The notes: generated from the letters alone by a model not told the origin. A stretch of DNA of 40,604 nucleotides from an uncultured Candidatus Saccharibacteria bacterium (GCA_947427985.1 CANEKB010000001.1:1-40604); one strand, 5' to 3'. Shown: positions 21,237 to 28,549, counted from the first letter of the stretch. Made by a program: numbers and translations.

Positions 21237-23058
21237 TTCCCAAAATCCTTTCTGCTTGGCTATACACTTCGTTCGGATCCTTGCCTTCGTCCACGATGCT
21301 GCTTATTGCCCAATTTACGAGTTCTTCTGGCCAACCCTGTTGGAGCAGTGATTGAGCTACTGCTTGGGGGTCTGTCATATCTGAGGCCGTATTGCCATCG
21401 CCCAGCGTCTTGAGATCAATCTTCAGCTTTTCCGGCTCAAGTACGCCAGAGTTACTGACTATGCTGTTGTATAGTAGGAGGATTTTCTCCTGCGGAATAA
21501 GCTGCATAACAGCCGGAGACGAAATGAAGTCTAAGATAAGTTGTAGGGACTCCAACTGCTCGGCCTGTCCGTTCAATTTGGACGTACTAGCATCTACCCG
21601 AAAATGTAGAGTTTTTACCGCTTCGCTGTAGTCGATGGACACCTTGTTATCTTCGGTTACATAATTTTCGTCTAGCTTGCCACGTTTTACTAGCTCACGT
21701 AAGCGGTCAGCGGTCTTCTGATCGAGCTGTAATTCTTCTTTACCTTCACGCTCCGCAAAATAGACGTTAATGGCAGTTTCAGCCCAGTCTTCAAAGAACG
21801 ACTCAAAGTTCTTGCGCAGATAATTGTCGTCGGCATCCAAAATCTGCTTCTGTTGTTTAAGCGCCGTCGGCGTTTTACCGAAACCAGGATTACCAACATC
21901 CGCGCTAACCGACGTGTCTCCGCCGGAATTGAATAGATTAAGCAACTGGGTCTTATTAAGCGAATAAATAGATGCGTAGTCGCGAATTGCCGTCGTAGTG
22001 ACTTCTAGCGGTTCTAAGTTCGCATTTGGATCGCTAGACAGGTCGATGAAGGCGTTTGGTTCGTAAACCGCTTGACTGGTATCAACGTTGCCGCGCACTT
22101 TAATCGGCGGAGCAAGCTCCAACGCGCGATTAAACATATAAGCACGCATATTGGCGTCGATCATATTCTGAAGGCCGCCAATTAAGCTCATAATAGACCG
22201 GCCAAATGGGTTACTATTATCTACATCAGCATAGAAATAGTTGACAGGCGGCAAACCACGCGGATCGCGATTCGCCTTCTGCCGCACGATTTTTCTCGTG
22301 CTTGGATTTCCCATAAGGAAGATCGCGCCTTTGCCTTTTTGGAATCCAGTTACGATCTCAATACCTTCGGACGACACGCCTGCGCGTTGTTCGGATTCGG
22401 TCGTACCTTCTTGATCCTTGGTAGTAATCTGCTTTTTCAGCTCTTTAAGAGCCGGAATATCCCAAGAAGAAGTGTATTTCGATCCAGCTTCCTTAGCCTT
22501 TTCTTGTAGACTACGCTCCTTCTCAATAATCTGATCGATAGTTTCTGGCTGCCACCAACTTCTAATGAAGAAGTAGTCACAATCGTAAAAGCTTGTCTTG
22601 CCGGGCTGGAAGAAAATATCGCCATAGTAGATCAGCTTCGCATCTGCCGTAAACTCACTGCCGTTCCATACGAAAGGCGTATAGACAGCTTGGCCGCCAA
22701 AAGTTAGCCCATTTTCGATAGTTGACCAGAACTTCTGAATCAAATCGTGACCACCCTTTGCGTCTGGCAAGATTTTATGAAGAAGAATAAACTCGGCCAC
22801 GATAGCCATCGGATCATCTTCGTCATCGCTCGTCACGACACCGGTTGGCAGTTGCTGAATTACACGTTTCGGTGCCTTACGAACTAATGCGGCAGCCGTG
22901 CCATCAGAAACACGAGCATACTGCTCTGGCACGTTGCTAGGAGCTTCGTTGCGCGCAATGCGGTCATATTCTTCAAAGTCTTTCGACCAATTTTTAGACC
23001 ACTCCTTTGCGACTTCGTACTTACTCCACAGATTGTCTTTCGTAAGAAAAGGGTTCAT
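21226..23058 (-). CDS. Portal protein
   Basis: A 610-residue protein with the layout of podovirus-type portals: an N-terminal clip/wing segment with KEWSKNWSKDFEEYDRIARN, a beta-rich centre (LIYYGDIFFQPGKTSFYDCDYFFI), a long core with LIGGLQNMIDANMRAYMFNRALELAPP (about 285-312), GNPGFGKTPTALKQQKQILDADDNYLRKNFE (the long stem helix region, about 387-417), and a helical C-terminus. It forms the dodecameric DNA gate at the capsid vertex and docks the terminase. The length fits podovirus portals. The start codon lies in a leader hairpin driven by its own promoter. Confidence 0.85.
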   Translation of the reverse strand: MNPFLTKDNLWSKYEVAKEWSKNWSKDFEEYDRIARNEAPSNVPEQYARVSDGTAAALVRKAPKRVIQQLPTGVVTSDDEDDPMAIVAEFILLHKILPDAKGGHDLIQKFWSTIENGLTFGGQAVYTPFVWNGSEFTADAKLIYYGDIFFQPGKTSFYDCDYFFIRSWWQPETIDQIIEKERSLQEKAKEAGSKYTSSWDIPALKELKKQITTKDQEGTTESEQRAGVSSEGIEIVTGFQKGKGAIFLMGNPSTRKIVRQKANRDPRGLPPVNYFYADVDNSNPFGRSIMSLIGGLQNMIDANMRAYMFNRALELAPPIKVRGNVDTSQAVYEPNAFIDLSSDPNANLEPLEVTTTAIRDYASIYSLNKTQLLNLFNSGGDTSVSADVGNPGFGKTPTALKQQKQILDADDNYLRKNFESFFEDWAETAINVYFAEREGKEELQLDQKTADRLRELVKRGKLDENYVTEDNKVSIDYSEAVKTLHFRVDASTSKLNGQAEQLESLQLILDFISSPAVMQLIPQEKILLLYNSIVSNSGVLEPEKLKIDLKTLGDGNTASDMTDPQAVAQSLLQQGWPEELVNWAISSIVDEGKDPNEVYSQAERILGNGR

Positions 23059-23118
23059 CCAATAGTTTCTCGTGGCCCTCGTGCTTTTTTGGATGAACCA
23101 TCTGCTTATATTATATCA
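23052..23118 (-). promoter_or_regulatory. Portal promoter with start-codon-hiding hairpin
   Basis: Minus-strand TGATATAAT (TATAAT at 23115-23110) followed by TAAGCAGA, as in the two repeated leaders. The transcript would begin near 23103. GGTTCATCCAA (23099-23089) pairs with TTGGATGAACC (23062-23052); this 11-bp stem contains the portal ATG. No ribosome-binding site is visible before the ATG. Confidence 0.7.
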
Positions 23119-23146
23119 CAAGCCTAATGAAAAAGTAAAATAATCA

Positions 23147-23524
23147 TTAAAGCTTACCTCGTGCCTTCAATTTTTCCATCTTGCTATGTATGTATGAGTT
23201 ACCACCGTGGTCGTTGTAGAAGTCGTAGTTTTCCCAGAATCGCTCCAATTCTTCTTCGTCAACAGGCTCACCGCGTTCGACCCGAGCAAGGAACTCGACA
23301 AGAAAATCCTTGATCCTGCCCATTTCGCTCTCATCATGCTTAGCCTCAAGAAGATCAACTTTCCGGTTAATCTCGTCGATCTTCTTGTTCGTTGGCTCAA
23401 GCGCCTTGTTCAGCGTTCGCTGAAAGGCAAAAGTTAGGAACTTACAGACCGTCGCTATCGCTCCGCCAATACCGACAGCCCACAATAACCACTCGCCAAT
23501 TTGACCGATAGTAACCCCATCCAT
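23147..23524 (-). CDS. Holin-like / XhlA-type membrane protein
   Basis: A 125-residue protein with one membrane helix near residues 10-32 (WLLWAVGIGGAIATVCKFLTF), then a coiled coil (NKKIDEINRKVDLLEAKHDES) and an acidic C-terminus (EPVDEEELERFWENYDF). It follows the 81-residue holin candidate after 3 nt, with the endolysin ahead of both. One-helix proteins with a coiled coil in lysis cassettes act as holin partners in some phages. The assignment is by position and topology. Confidence 0.55.
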   Translation of the reverse strand: MDGVTIGQIGEWLLWAVGIGGAIATVCKFLTFAFQRTLNKALEPTNKKIDEINRKVDLLEAKHDESEMGRIKDFLVEFLARVERGEPVDEEELERFWENYDFYNDHGGNSYIHSKMEKLKARGKL

Positions 23525-23527
23525 TAT

Positions 23528-23773
23528 CTAGCCCCCGATGTTCTGAGCCAATGTAACCGCTCCAGACGCCGCAAAGCCTGCCACAATACCAATCACAATA
23601 CTTAACCCGATAAATAGTGCGATAATACCACCAGCAACACCGGCGACGGCTATTACGATCGCTTTACGCCACTCTTTATCGTAGAGCGCTTTCGCAAGCT
23701 CGACGAAACCGATTACGAAACTTGTTAGCAACAACGCCGTTACAGGCTCAATCCCTAAAATACTCAAATCCAT
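23528..23773 (-). CDS. Holin candidate
   Basis: An 81-residue protein (ATG at 23773, GGAGAAAAAT upstream) with hydrophobic segments near 10-25 and 37-70 separated by a charged loop (LAKALYDKEWRKA). A further in-frame GTG-type start at 23803 would add 10 residues but lies inside the endolysin gene. It is placed directly after the amidase and before a one-helix coiled-coil protein, the layout of a phage lysis cassette. The holin would open the membrane for the amidase. Confidence 0.65.
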   Translation of the reverse strand: MDLSILGIEPVTALLLTSFVIGFVELAKALYDKEWRKAIVIAVAGVAGGIIALFIGLSIVIGIVAGFAASGAVTLAQNIGG

Positions 23774-23792
23774 ATTTTTCTCCTTTCTGGAC

Positions 23793-24782
23793 TTATTTAC
23801 CAAGCTTCTTATTTACGATAGACTGGACGGCATTGTAGTTGTAACCGGCCCTAAATAGCCGGTCCTTACGATCTTGGCCGTTACCCCATTTACCGGCAAT
23901 GACTTCCGCTGCGATCTGCTCGTTGGTTTTTACGGTTGGAGTCGTATTCTTGCCGAATCGAGCATTAACAATGCGTTGAACGGCAGTATAATCGTAACCA
24001 GCCTCGGTAAGACGCGTTTTTCGGTCTTGATTATTACCCCATTTGCCAGCGATGACTTCATTAGCAATGGTCTCATTGCTTTTCTTCGCAGGAATCGCAG
24101 GCTTACCAAATCGGGCATTTACAACGCCTTGAATAGCATTGTAATCATACCCAGCATTACGAAGTCGTTCGATACGTTCAGCGCCGTTACCCCACCTGCC
24201 CAAAATCACCTCATCAGCTATCTGTTCGTTGGTTTTCTTACCAAGCGCCTGTGCCAATTTGTTACTTGCTGGCTCATCCGGCTGTAAGATAATATCGCTC
24301 TTACCAAGCTCAGTCTTAACCATATCTAGGAATCTGTTCCAACCGGTATCGAGAGTACGATGAGGGCAGTATTTGCCACTATAATCTTGATGCTTGGTGA
24401 CTTTATCGACTCCCCAGCCACGCTCTTTGAGAAGCTGAGCCACAAACCTTGCGGCGTTTTTCTCAGCTTGGACGAATCTCTCCCCACCGGATTTTGAATA
24501 ACAAACCTCAACCGCGATCGTCTTGCGATTACCGCGTCCGTAGGCTCCGTCGCCGGCATGAAACGCATTACGATCAAGCGGCAGTCCTTGGCGGACTTCT
24601 CTATCATCGACCGCAAAATGAAACGAAACCAGCTTCGTATTGCGGTTCATATAAGTAATCTCGTTTTCAGCCGAAGCGTCATTGGCCGTATTGTGGACGG
24701 TAATAGCTTCCGCCGTCATAGGGTAAGGACACTTATTGTACCGGTTTGATTCCGGACATATTTGTTGTGTTGGCGTAATCAT
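23793..24782 (-). CDS. Endolysin: N-acetylmuramoyl-L-alanine amidase with three CW_7 (Cpl-7) repeats
   Basis: A 329-residue lysin. The N-terminal Amidase_2 domain (1-160) has the zinc ligands H30 (AITVHNTAND), H131 and C139, with a nearby H75 (AFHAGDG) and KHQDYSGKYCPHRTL. It cleaves the bond between muramic acid and the stem peptide. A linker leads to three tandem 43-residue repeats (184-226, 235-277, 286-328) of the pattern 'NEQIADEVI.G.WGNG..R..RL..AGYDY.A.Q..VN..FG', the CW_7 cell-wall binding motif first known from pneumococcal Cpl-7. It starts right after a repeated promoter-leader, separate from the DGR. Confidence 0.9.
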   Translation of the reverse strand: MITPTQQICPESNRYNKCPYPMTAEAITVHNTANDASAENEITYMNRNTKLVSFHFAVDDREVRQGLPLDRNAFHAGDGAYGRGNRKTIAVEVCYSKSGGERFVQAEKNAARFVAQLLKERGWGVDKVTKHQDYSGKYCPHRTLDTGWNRFLDMVKTELGKSDIILQPDEPASNKLAQALGKKTNEQIADEVILGRWGNGAERIERLRNAGYDYNAIQGVVNARFGKPAIPAKKSNETIANEVIAGKWGNNQDRKTRLTEAGYDYTAVQRIVNARFGKNTTPTVKTNEQIAAEVIAGKWGNGQDRKDRLFRAGYNYNAVQSIVNKKLGK

Positions 24783-24783
24783 T

Positions 24784-24847
24784 TAGCTACCTCAACGCAC
24801 GCTCCATGCTCTTTTAGGTAGCTCTGCTTACGTTTATTGTATCACAA
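24784..24847 (-). promoter_or_regulatory. Promoter and SD-hiding leader hairpin, copy 2
   Basis: Minus-strand TGATACAAT (TACAAT at 24841-24836), where the TGA is also the stop codon of the reverse transcriptase gene. Then TAAGCAGAG and the hairpin AGCTACCT (24823-24816) / AGGTAGCT (24792-24785), containing the ribosome-binding GAGGT of the endolysin. It matches copy 1 at 18241-18304 in 59 of 64 positions. Confidence 0.75.
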
Positions 24848-25864
24848 AAGTAGGTCTTTGTGAAACTTATCCATCCGCCGAGTCATTTCGCTAGAACTAC
24901 CCTTCATCGCGTGTGCGCGCCAACACTGGTAACACTCCTCGTATTTCGCCTTCGTCATCCGGCCGTTCTTCACTAAGCGAGCCATTTTTCGTAATCTCTG
25001 CCGTTCTTCTTTGACTGTCTGCGGATTAACGAACATTAGAACCTTACCAGTTTTTGTCAGCCGGTAAATAAAGCCGAGAAACTTAAACTCTTGCGACACC
25101 GGTATTATTTTTGTTTTCTTTGGGTGTAAAGTCATCCCAAGCGTTGCCAATTCGTCGGCTATTCTTCGCCGGCACTCCTCAAGGTAAGCTTTGTCATCGC
25201 GTATTAACAAAAAATCATCCATATACCGCACGTAATGCTTAATATGGAGTTTCTCTTTAACGTAGTGATCTAGCCCATTTAGCACTGATATTCCAACGAG
25301 CTGAAGGAGCTGGCTACCCGGAAAATACCCACCCTCATTGCCGTATTGTGTCCTCAACACGGACACCACCCTATCAGATACCTCCTCTGGGAAATTGTCT
25401 GTAAAGACTTTTTCAACGATCTCGCTTTTCATATTTGGATAGTAACCGGCGATGTCGCACTCCAAAATATAGCCGTTTAGCTTATGCTGTCTATAAAACC
25501 TTTGTAAATGGCATTTCATCCGGTTGCGACAGAAATCAGTACCCTTATTCTTCTGACAAGCAGCGTTATCGTAGATAAAATGCTTCGTCAATCCGGGGTA
25601 GAGTATGTTGTCGTTAAGGCTGCGCTGATACACGCGATCGCGAAACGATATACTCATTGCCGCTCGTTTCTTCGGCCGATAAATAGTAAAGTGTCTCCCC
25701 GGACCACACTTGTAAGTGCCGTCGTGTAGAGAGTTTGAAAGCTTTTGGATTCGAGACAGGTCGTTCAACATAAAACTAGCCACGGAATCCTTCCAGATTA
25801 CGCCTCTTCTACATTTTTGCGCGCTCCTGTACAGGGCCTCAAATGAAATGGCATCTTCTATCAT
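24842..25864 (-). CDS. DGR reverse transcriptase
   Basis: A 340-residue reverse transcriptase. Palm motifs: YILECDIAGYY with catalytic D137; YVRYMDDFLLI with Y214-M215-D216-D217; then LHPKKTKI and FKFLGFIY. Motif 4 reads PGSQLLQLVGISVLNGLD, lacking the QG-PLSP form of group II intron RTs, as expected for DGR and related phage RTs. It has no maturase or endonuclease domain and the size is typical of DGR RTs. It copies the template-repeat RNA with adenine-specific errors; the cDNA replaces the variable repeat in the target gene at 26681. The ATG at 25864 follows the template after about 165 nt of structured RNA. The gene ends inside the endolysin promoter. Confidence 0.93.
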   Translation of the reverse strand: MIEDAISFEALYRSAQKCRRGVIWKDSVASFMLNDLSRIQKLSNSLHDGTYKCGPGRHFTIYRPKKRAAMSISFRDRVYQRSLNDNILYPGLTKHFIYDNAACQKNKGTDFCRNRMKCHLQRFYRQHKLNGYILECDIAGYYPNMKSEIVEKVFTDNFPEEVSDRVVSVLRTQYGNEGGYFPGSQLLQLVGISVLNGLDHYVKEKLHIKHYVRYMDDFLLIRDDKAYLEECRRRIADELATLGMTLHPKKTKIIPVSQEFKFLGFIYRLTKTGKVLMFVNPQTVKEERQRLRKMARLVKNGRMTKAKYEECYQCWRAHAMKGSSSEMTRRMDKFHKDLLL

Positions 25865-26029
25865 AATAACTATGGGTGCGTGGCGTTTATAGTGATGCTT
25901 GGATCACCAAACCACATCGCCACGCCATTGTTTATCTCGTATGAGAAAGGAAATCGACTCCTTGCATCGCGTTAATAGAGGGACGCCTTTCCTATGGTCT
26001 GGCATACCGTCCCCACCCGTTTAATGCAA
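25865..26029 (-). ncRNA. Structured 3' part of the DGR template RNA
   Basis: Between the template repeat and the RT start. The 8-bp stem GCGTGGCG / CGCCACGC (25925-25918 / 25885-25878, minus sense) closes an inner stem GTGAT/ATCAC (25907-25903 / 25896-25892). GAAAGG and CCTTTC can pair further upstream in this segment. In studied DGRs, sequence downstream of the template is needed to prime cDNA synthesis; this segment is the natural candidate here. Confidence 0.55.
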
Positions 26030-26131
26030 TCGGCGACAACGCGATTACTGTTGTTGTAATTGTTGTTGTTGGGCGCGCCTGATGTATTGACATTACCGAA
26101 GTTGTTGGAGTTGCCAGAATACAAAGACGAC
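26030..26131 (-). repeat. DGR template repeat (TR)
   Basis: The 102-bp non-coding repeat matches 26700-26801. Read in the target frame it encodes SGNSNNFGNVNTSGAPNNNN-like sequence; the many AAC/AAT codons are the hallmark of templates designed for adenine mutagenesis. Compared with the variable repeat, 14 of 31 adenines differ and all 71 other bases are identical. Confidence 0.96.
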
Positions 26132-26144
26132 CATAGCCAACTTC

Positions 26145-26558
26145 CTATTCTATTTTACCATATCTTCTTTGGTCTGATTCCTTCCACGCACGAATCAAGT
26201 TTTGCGTTTTTATAACCATATTAGCCCAATACTCAAAACGCTTCGCAGGGAGCTTAAAAACCTTCGCACACAGCGATATATCAGCCAATAGCAACACGCA
26301 AGCTCTGTCCGCCTTCTCCTGTAGATTCTTTCGCTCAACCCACAAGCTTCTACTAGTTACTCGTATTAAATTCGCTTCAAAGCATAGATTAAAAATCTCA
26401 ATCGCACTCCAAGCTAAATTCTTACCGACGAGTTCTAGTAATTTTGGCGGGAACTTTTTATCATTTTTCATTATATTGACGGTATATTCGGCCAAATCAC
26501 TAGCTTGTTCCACAACCTCAAACCTACTTTTCGATCTCATCCCTTCCGGTACTGACAT
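26145..26558 (-). CDS. avd: DGR accessory protein, Avd-like four-helix bundle
   Basis: A 137-residue, basic, all-helical protein between target and template repeat. Helices with FEVVEQASDLAEYTVNIMKN, KFPPKLLELVGKNLAWSAIEIFNLCFEANLIR, KNLQEKADRACVLLLADISLCAKVF and FEYWANMVIKTQNLIRAWKES follow the Avd pattern (four-helix bundle of the S23-like type). The KFP-KLL motif is typical of the wider four-helix bundle family. Avd pentamers bind the RT and template RNA and are needed for homing. It ends 13 bp before the template repeat, so the mRNA spans avd, template and RT. It has its own extended -10 promoter and AAAGGTGG site. Confidence 0.87.
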   Translation of the reverse strand: MSVPEGMRSKSRFEVVEQASDLAEYTVNIMKNDKKFPPKLLELVGKNLAWSAIEIFNLCFEANLIRVTSRSLWVERKNLQEKADRACVLLLADISLCAKVFKLPAKRFEYWANMVIKTQNLIRAWKESDQRRYGKIE

Positions 26559-26593
26559 CGCCCACCTTTCTTTTTGTATTTACGCTTACAACC

Positions 26594-26602
26594 ATTATAA
26601 CA
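26594..26602 (-). promoter_or_regulatory. Extended -10 promoter of avd-template-RT
   Basis: Minus-strand TATGTTATAAT, with TATAAT at 26599-26594. The start would fall near 26587, about 29 nt before the avd ATG. This allows the retroelement core to be transcribed apart from the target gene. Confidence 0.55.
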
Positions 26603-26615
26603 TAACGGATTTTTA

Positions 26616-26633
26616 CTCCGCTCGCAAGCGGGG
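26616..26633 (-). other. Second hairpin between DGR target and avd
   Basis: CCGCT/AGCGG arms (plus sense 26618-26622 / 26627-26631) with the CGCA loop, extended by a G-U and a C-G pair to 26616 and 26633. It lies 12 bp beyond the stronger hairpin. Confidence 0.55.
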
Positions 26634-26645
26634 TTGATAGGGTTA

Positions 26646-26669
26646 CTCCGGCGCAGGTGTGCGCCGGAG
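26646..26669 (-). promoter_or_regulatory. DGR target-recognition hairpin/cruciform
   Basis: A perfect 10-bp inverted repeat, CTCCGGCGCA / TGCGCCGGAG, with a 4-nt loop. It lies 11 bp beyond the stop codon of the target gene and about 30 bp past the variable repeat. Hairpins of this size and place are known to raise homing efficiency in the Bordetella phage DGR. It may also end transcription, though no T-tract follows. Confidence 0.75.
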
Positions 26670-26680
26670 ATTTGGGGAGA

Positions 26681-27820
26681 TTAGCCGATGAAATTACAAG
26701 CGGCGACAACGCGAAGACTGTTGTTGCAACTGTAGCTGTTGGGCGCGCCTGACGTACTGACAATACCGAAGCCGTAGGAGTAGCCAGAATACAAAGACGA
26801 CGTCCAATAATACTGCGCCGAGCTAGTGGCGTTAATAGCCTGTTTAATGCGCCTAGCATTATCTGCGTCTTGGAATGCTGGGAATACTGGACCTTCCACG
26901 GCGGCCTGTTGAGCGTTGTTATACGCAGTATCGGTTACGCCAAGTTGTGCCATATGCGGCGCATAGAGCTTGTCATAAACCACGTCCGTCGAGCCATCGC
27001 GACTATAAGTTTGAACTTTTGTCGCCGCGAGACATGCCAAGAAATCAGAATTGAACTTACCTTGATAGCTACTTCCTACAATGGTACTTCTAAGCGTTGA
27101 AGCCGAGTATTTCGTACTCCCACTAGCGCCCCATTGCGAATCCATCTCGCTGGTATATTTCGGCAACAGATTAATGGCAGGTACGGTCTGCTCTTGGTCA
27201 TTTATTTTTGCCACCACATCGCTAAAACCGACGATTTCAAACGGCATAGTGTAAGAGCCATATGGAACAAGGATGAATTGACCTAGCGTCATAAACTCAC
27301 TCGCCAACCCACTCTTAGCAATGTTGCTGAGGTTCGTGCGCTCTTCTGTGGTCATTTCGGCAAATGACTTTGTGAGATCTGGAGCAAACAGGTCTCGACA
27401 CTTTACGCTAAAGGAATCGGAGAAATCGCCAGCCGTAACGGTTATTGTTACCGGAGTAGAGCTTTCCGCCACACCGGTAATTTCATACTTGCCGTTCGCG
27501 TTTAGAATCGGGCTAACCGACACCACGATCGGATCGCTAGAGGTACAGACATAAGTCCACCCTTCCCATGGTGGTGTGATTTCCACGTCTATCTCAGCCG
27601 AAAACCCCGGACGAATCGACGTGAGGGCGGCTTTATTCGTAATAGTTACGGAAGAAACCGGCGCTCCCTGTTGGCCAATACTCATGCTAGCGATGTGCGA
27701 TGCGAAGTCCACCGGCTTAATCAACGCGCTAGATCCTTCACGCTCTCGAATCGTTGTAGCAACGCCGGTTAAAATCGACTTACTTATTAAAACTTTGCTT
27801 TCTTCATTTTCTCCGTTCAT
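26681..27820 (-). CDS. DGR target protein: diversified C-type-lectin-like fibre tip
   Basis: A 379-residue protein. Residues 1-50 form a helical base; 55-145 an Ig-like (Big_2-type) domain; about 150-335 a DUF6273-like region (FILVPYGSYTMPFEIVGF ... WGASGSTKYSASTLRSTIV). The end, YYWTSSLYSG ... SLRVVAACNFIG, is the C-type-lectin/formylglycine-enzyme type fold used by DGR targets. The variable repeat covers residues 340-374. Relative to the template, residues 347, 349, 350, 353, 355, 362-365, 369 and 374 differ, all through adenine codons. AGGAGGAG precedes the ATG, which overlaps the collagen-like gene's stop (TAATG), so the two are made together. Likely role: binding the host cell surface at the fibre tip. 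Confidence 0.93.
   Translation of the reverse strand: MNGENEESKVLISKSILTGVATTIREREGSSALIKPVDFASHIASMSIGQQGAPVSSVTITNKAALTSIRPGFSAEIDVEITPPWEGWTYVCTSSDPIVVSVSPILNANGKYEITGVAESSTPVTITVTAGDFSDSFSVKCRDLFAPDLTKSFAEMTTEERTNLSNIAKSGLASEFMTLGQFILVPYGSYTMPFEIVGFSDVVAKINDQEQTVPAINLLPKYTSEMDSQWGASGSTKYSASTLRSTIVGSSYQGKFNSDFLACLAATKVQTYSRDGSTDVVYDKLYAPHMAQLGVTDTAYNNAQQAAVEGPVFPAFQDADNARRIKQAINATSSAQYYWTSSLYSGYSYGFGIVSTSGAPNSYSCNNSLRVVAACNFIG
26700..26801 (-). repeat. DGR variable repeat (VR)
   Basis: The 3' end of the target gene, matching the template at 26030-26131. The GC-rich end next to the stop (CGCGTTGTCGCCG) is identical in both and is the likely initiation-of-homing site; the first difference beyond it, at 26700, is again a template adenine. 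After 26700 the two diverge. Confidence 0.96.
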
Positions 27821-28548
27821 TACATCTCCTCCTCATCAGCGATCGAATAGTTACCGCCAAAGGTCACCGACTGATTGACGATCTCGCCTTCTGCGTTCTT
27901 ACTAGAAACGGTCAAAGTGGCAGTTGTCTCATTAACCTGCGTTAAATTGACTACTGGGGAATAACCATCAGCTCCATTTTTACCATCGCTGCCATTGGCA
28001 CCGTCTTGGCCAGGGTCGCCCTTTTCGCCTTTTAGTTCTGCTTTTTGTCCATCAGTAAGCATGTTAAACGTCAGAGCATCTCCAGTATCACCTTTGTCGC
28101 CCTTCTCGCCCTTATCTCCTTTCGGACCCTTGAAATCGGTATCAAGCCACTTCTCTCCGTCCCAAATATAGACTTTGCTATCGGCGCGCACCAAGAAGGC
28201 AACGCCGATATTATCAGATGCTAGGTCAGTAGGCAGCTGATCTTTGGTGTCGAATGCGCCGGCGATCTTTATACCTTCGCCAATTTCGCCTTTTTCTCCT
28301 TTTTCGCCCCTGACACCTTGTTCGCCTTGCTCGCCCTTCTCGCCTTTTTCGCCGCGCTCACCTTGCGGCCCCTTCAAAGCATTGAGTTGCTCCGTGGAGA
28401 AATCCTCATATTTGAACGGCTCACCCTGATCGCCTTTTTCGCCGCGCTCACCCCTTTCCCCCTGCGGCCCTTGAATACCTTGTGGGCCTCGTGGACCTTG
28501 TGGACCGCCTATACTTACGCCTTTTAGGTTGATGTTAATTCCTGCCAT
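27820..28548 (-). CDS. Collagen-like tail fibre protein
   Basis: A 242-residue protein with Gly-X-Y repeats at about 13-45, 58-92, 138-153 and 172-192 (GPQGPRGPQGIQGPQGERG and similar), separated by short globular stretches such as FDTKDQLPTDLASDNIGVAF. Such repeats form stiff triple helices and are common in phage fibres. The C-terminal 45 residues (ADGYSPVVNLTQVNETTATL) form a beta domain. The stop overlaps the DGR target start, which suggests the target caps this trimeric stalk. AGTAAAG lies before the ATG. Low-complexity repeats may be prone to recombination. Confidence 0.85.
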   Translation of the reverse strand: MAGININLKGVSIGGPQGPRGPQGIQGPQGERGERGEKGDQGEPFKYEDFSTEQLNALKGPQGERGEKGEKGEQGEQGVRGEKGEKGEIGEGIKIAGAFDTKDQLPTDLASDNIGVAFLVRADSKVYIWDGEKWLDTDFKGPKGDKGEKGDKGDTGDALTFNMLTDGQKAELKGEKGDPGQDGANGSDGKNGADGYSPVVNLTQVNETTATLTVSSKNAEGEIVNQSVTFGGNYSIADEEEM

Positions 28549-28549
28549 C

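Noticed and set aside
26041..26115. GTT/GTTG trinucleotide run as a microsatellite
   Set aside because: It is the complement of the AAC/AAT codons in the DGR template repeat, which explains it fully.
27820..28548. CRISPR-like repetition in the collagen-like gene
   Set aside because: The repeats are imperfect 9-nt Gly-X-Y codons in frame, without spacers of constant length.
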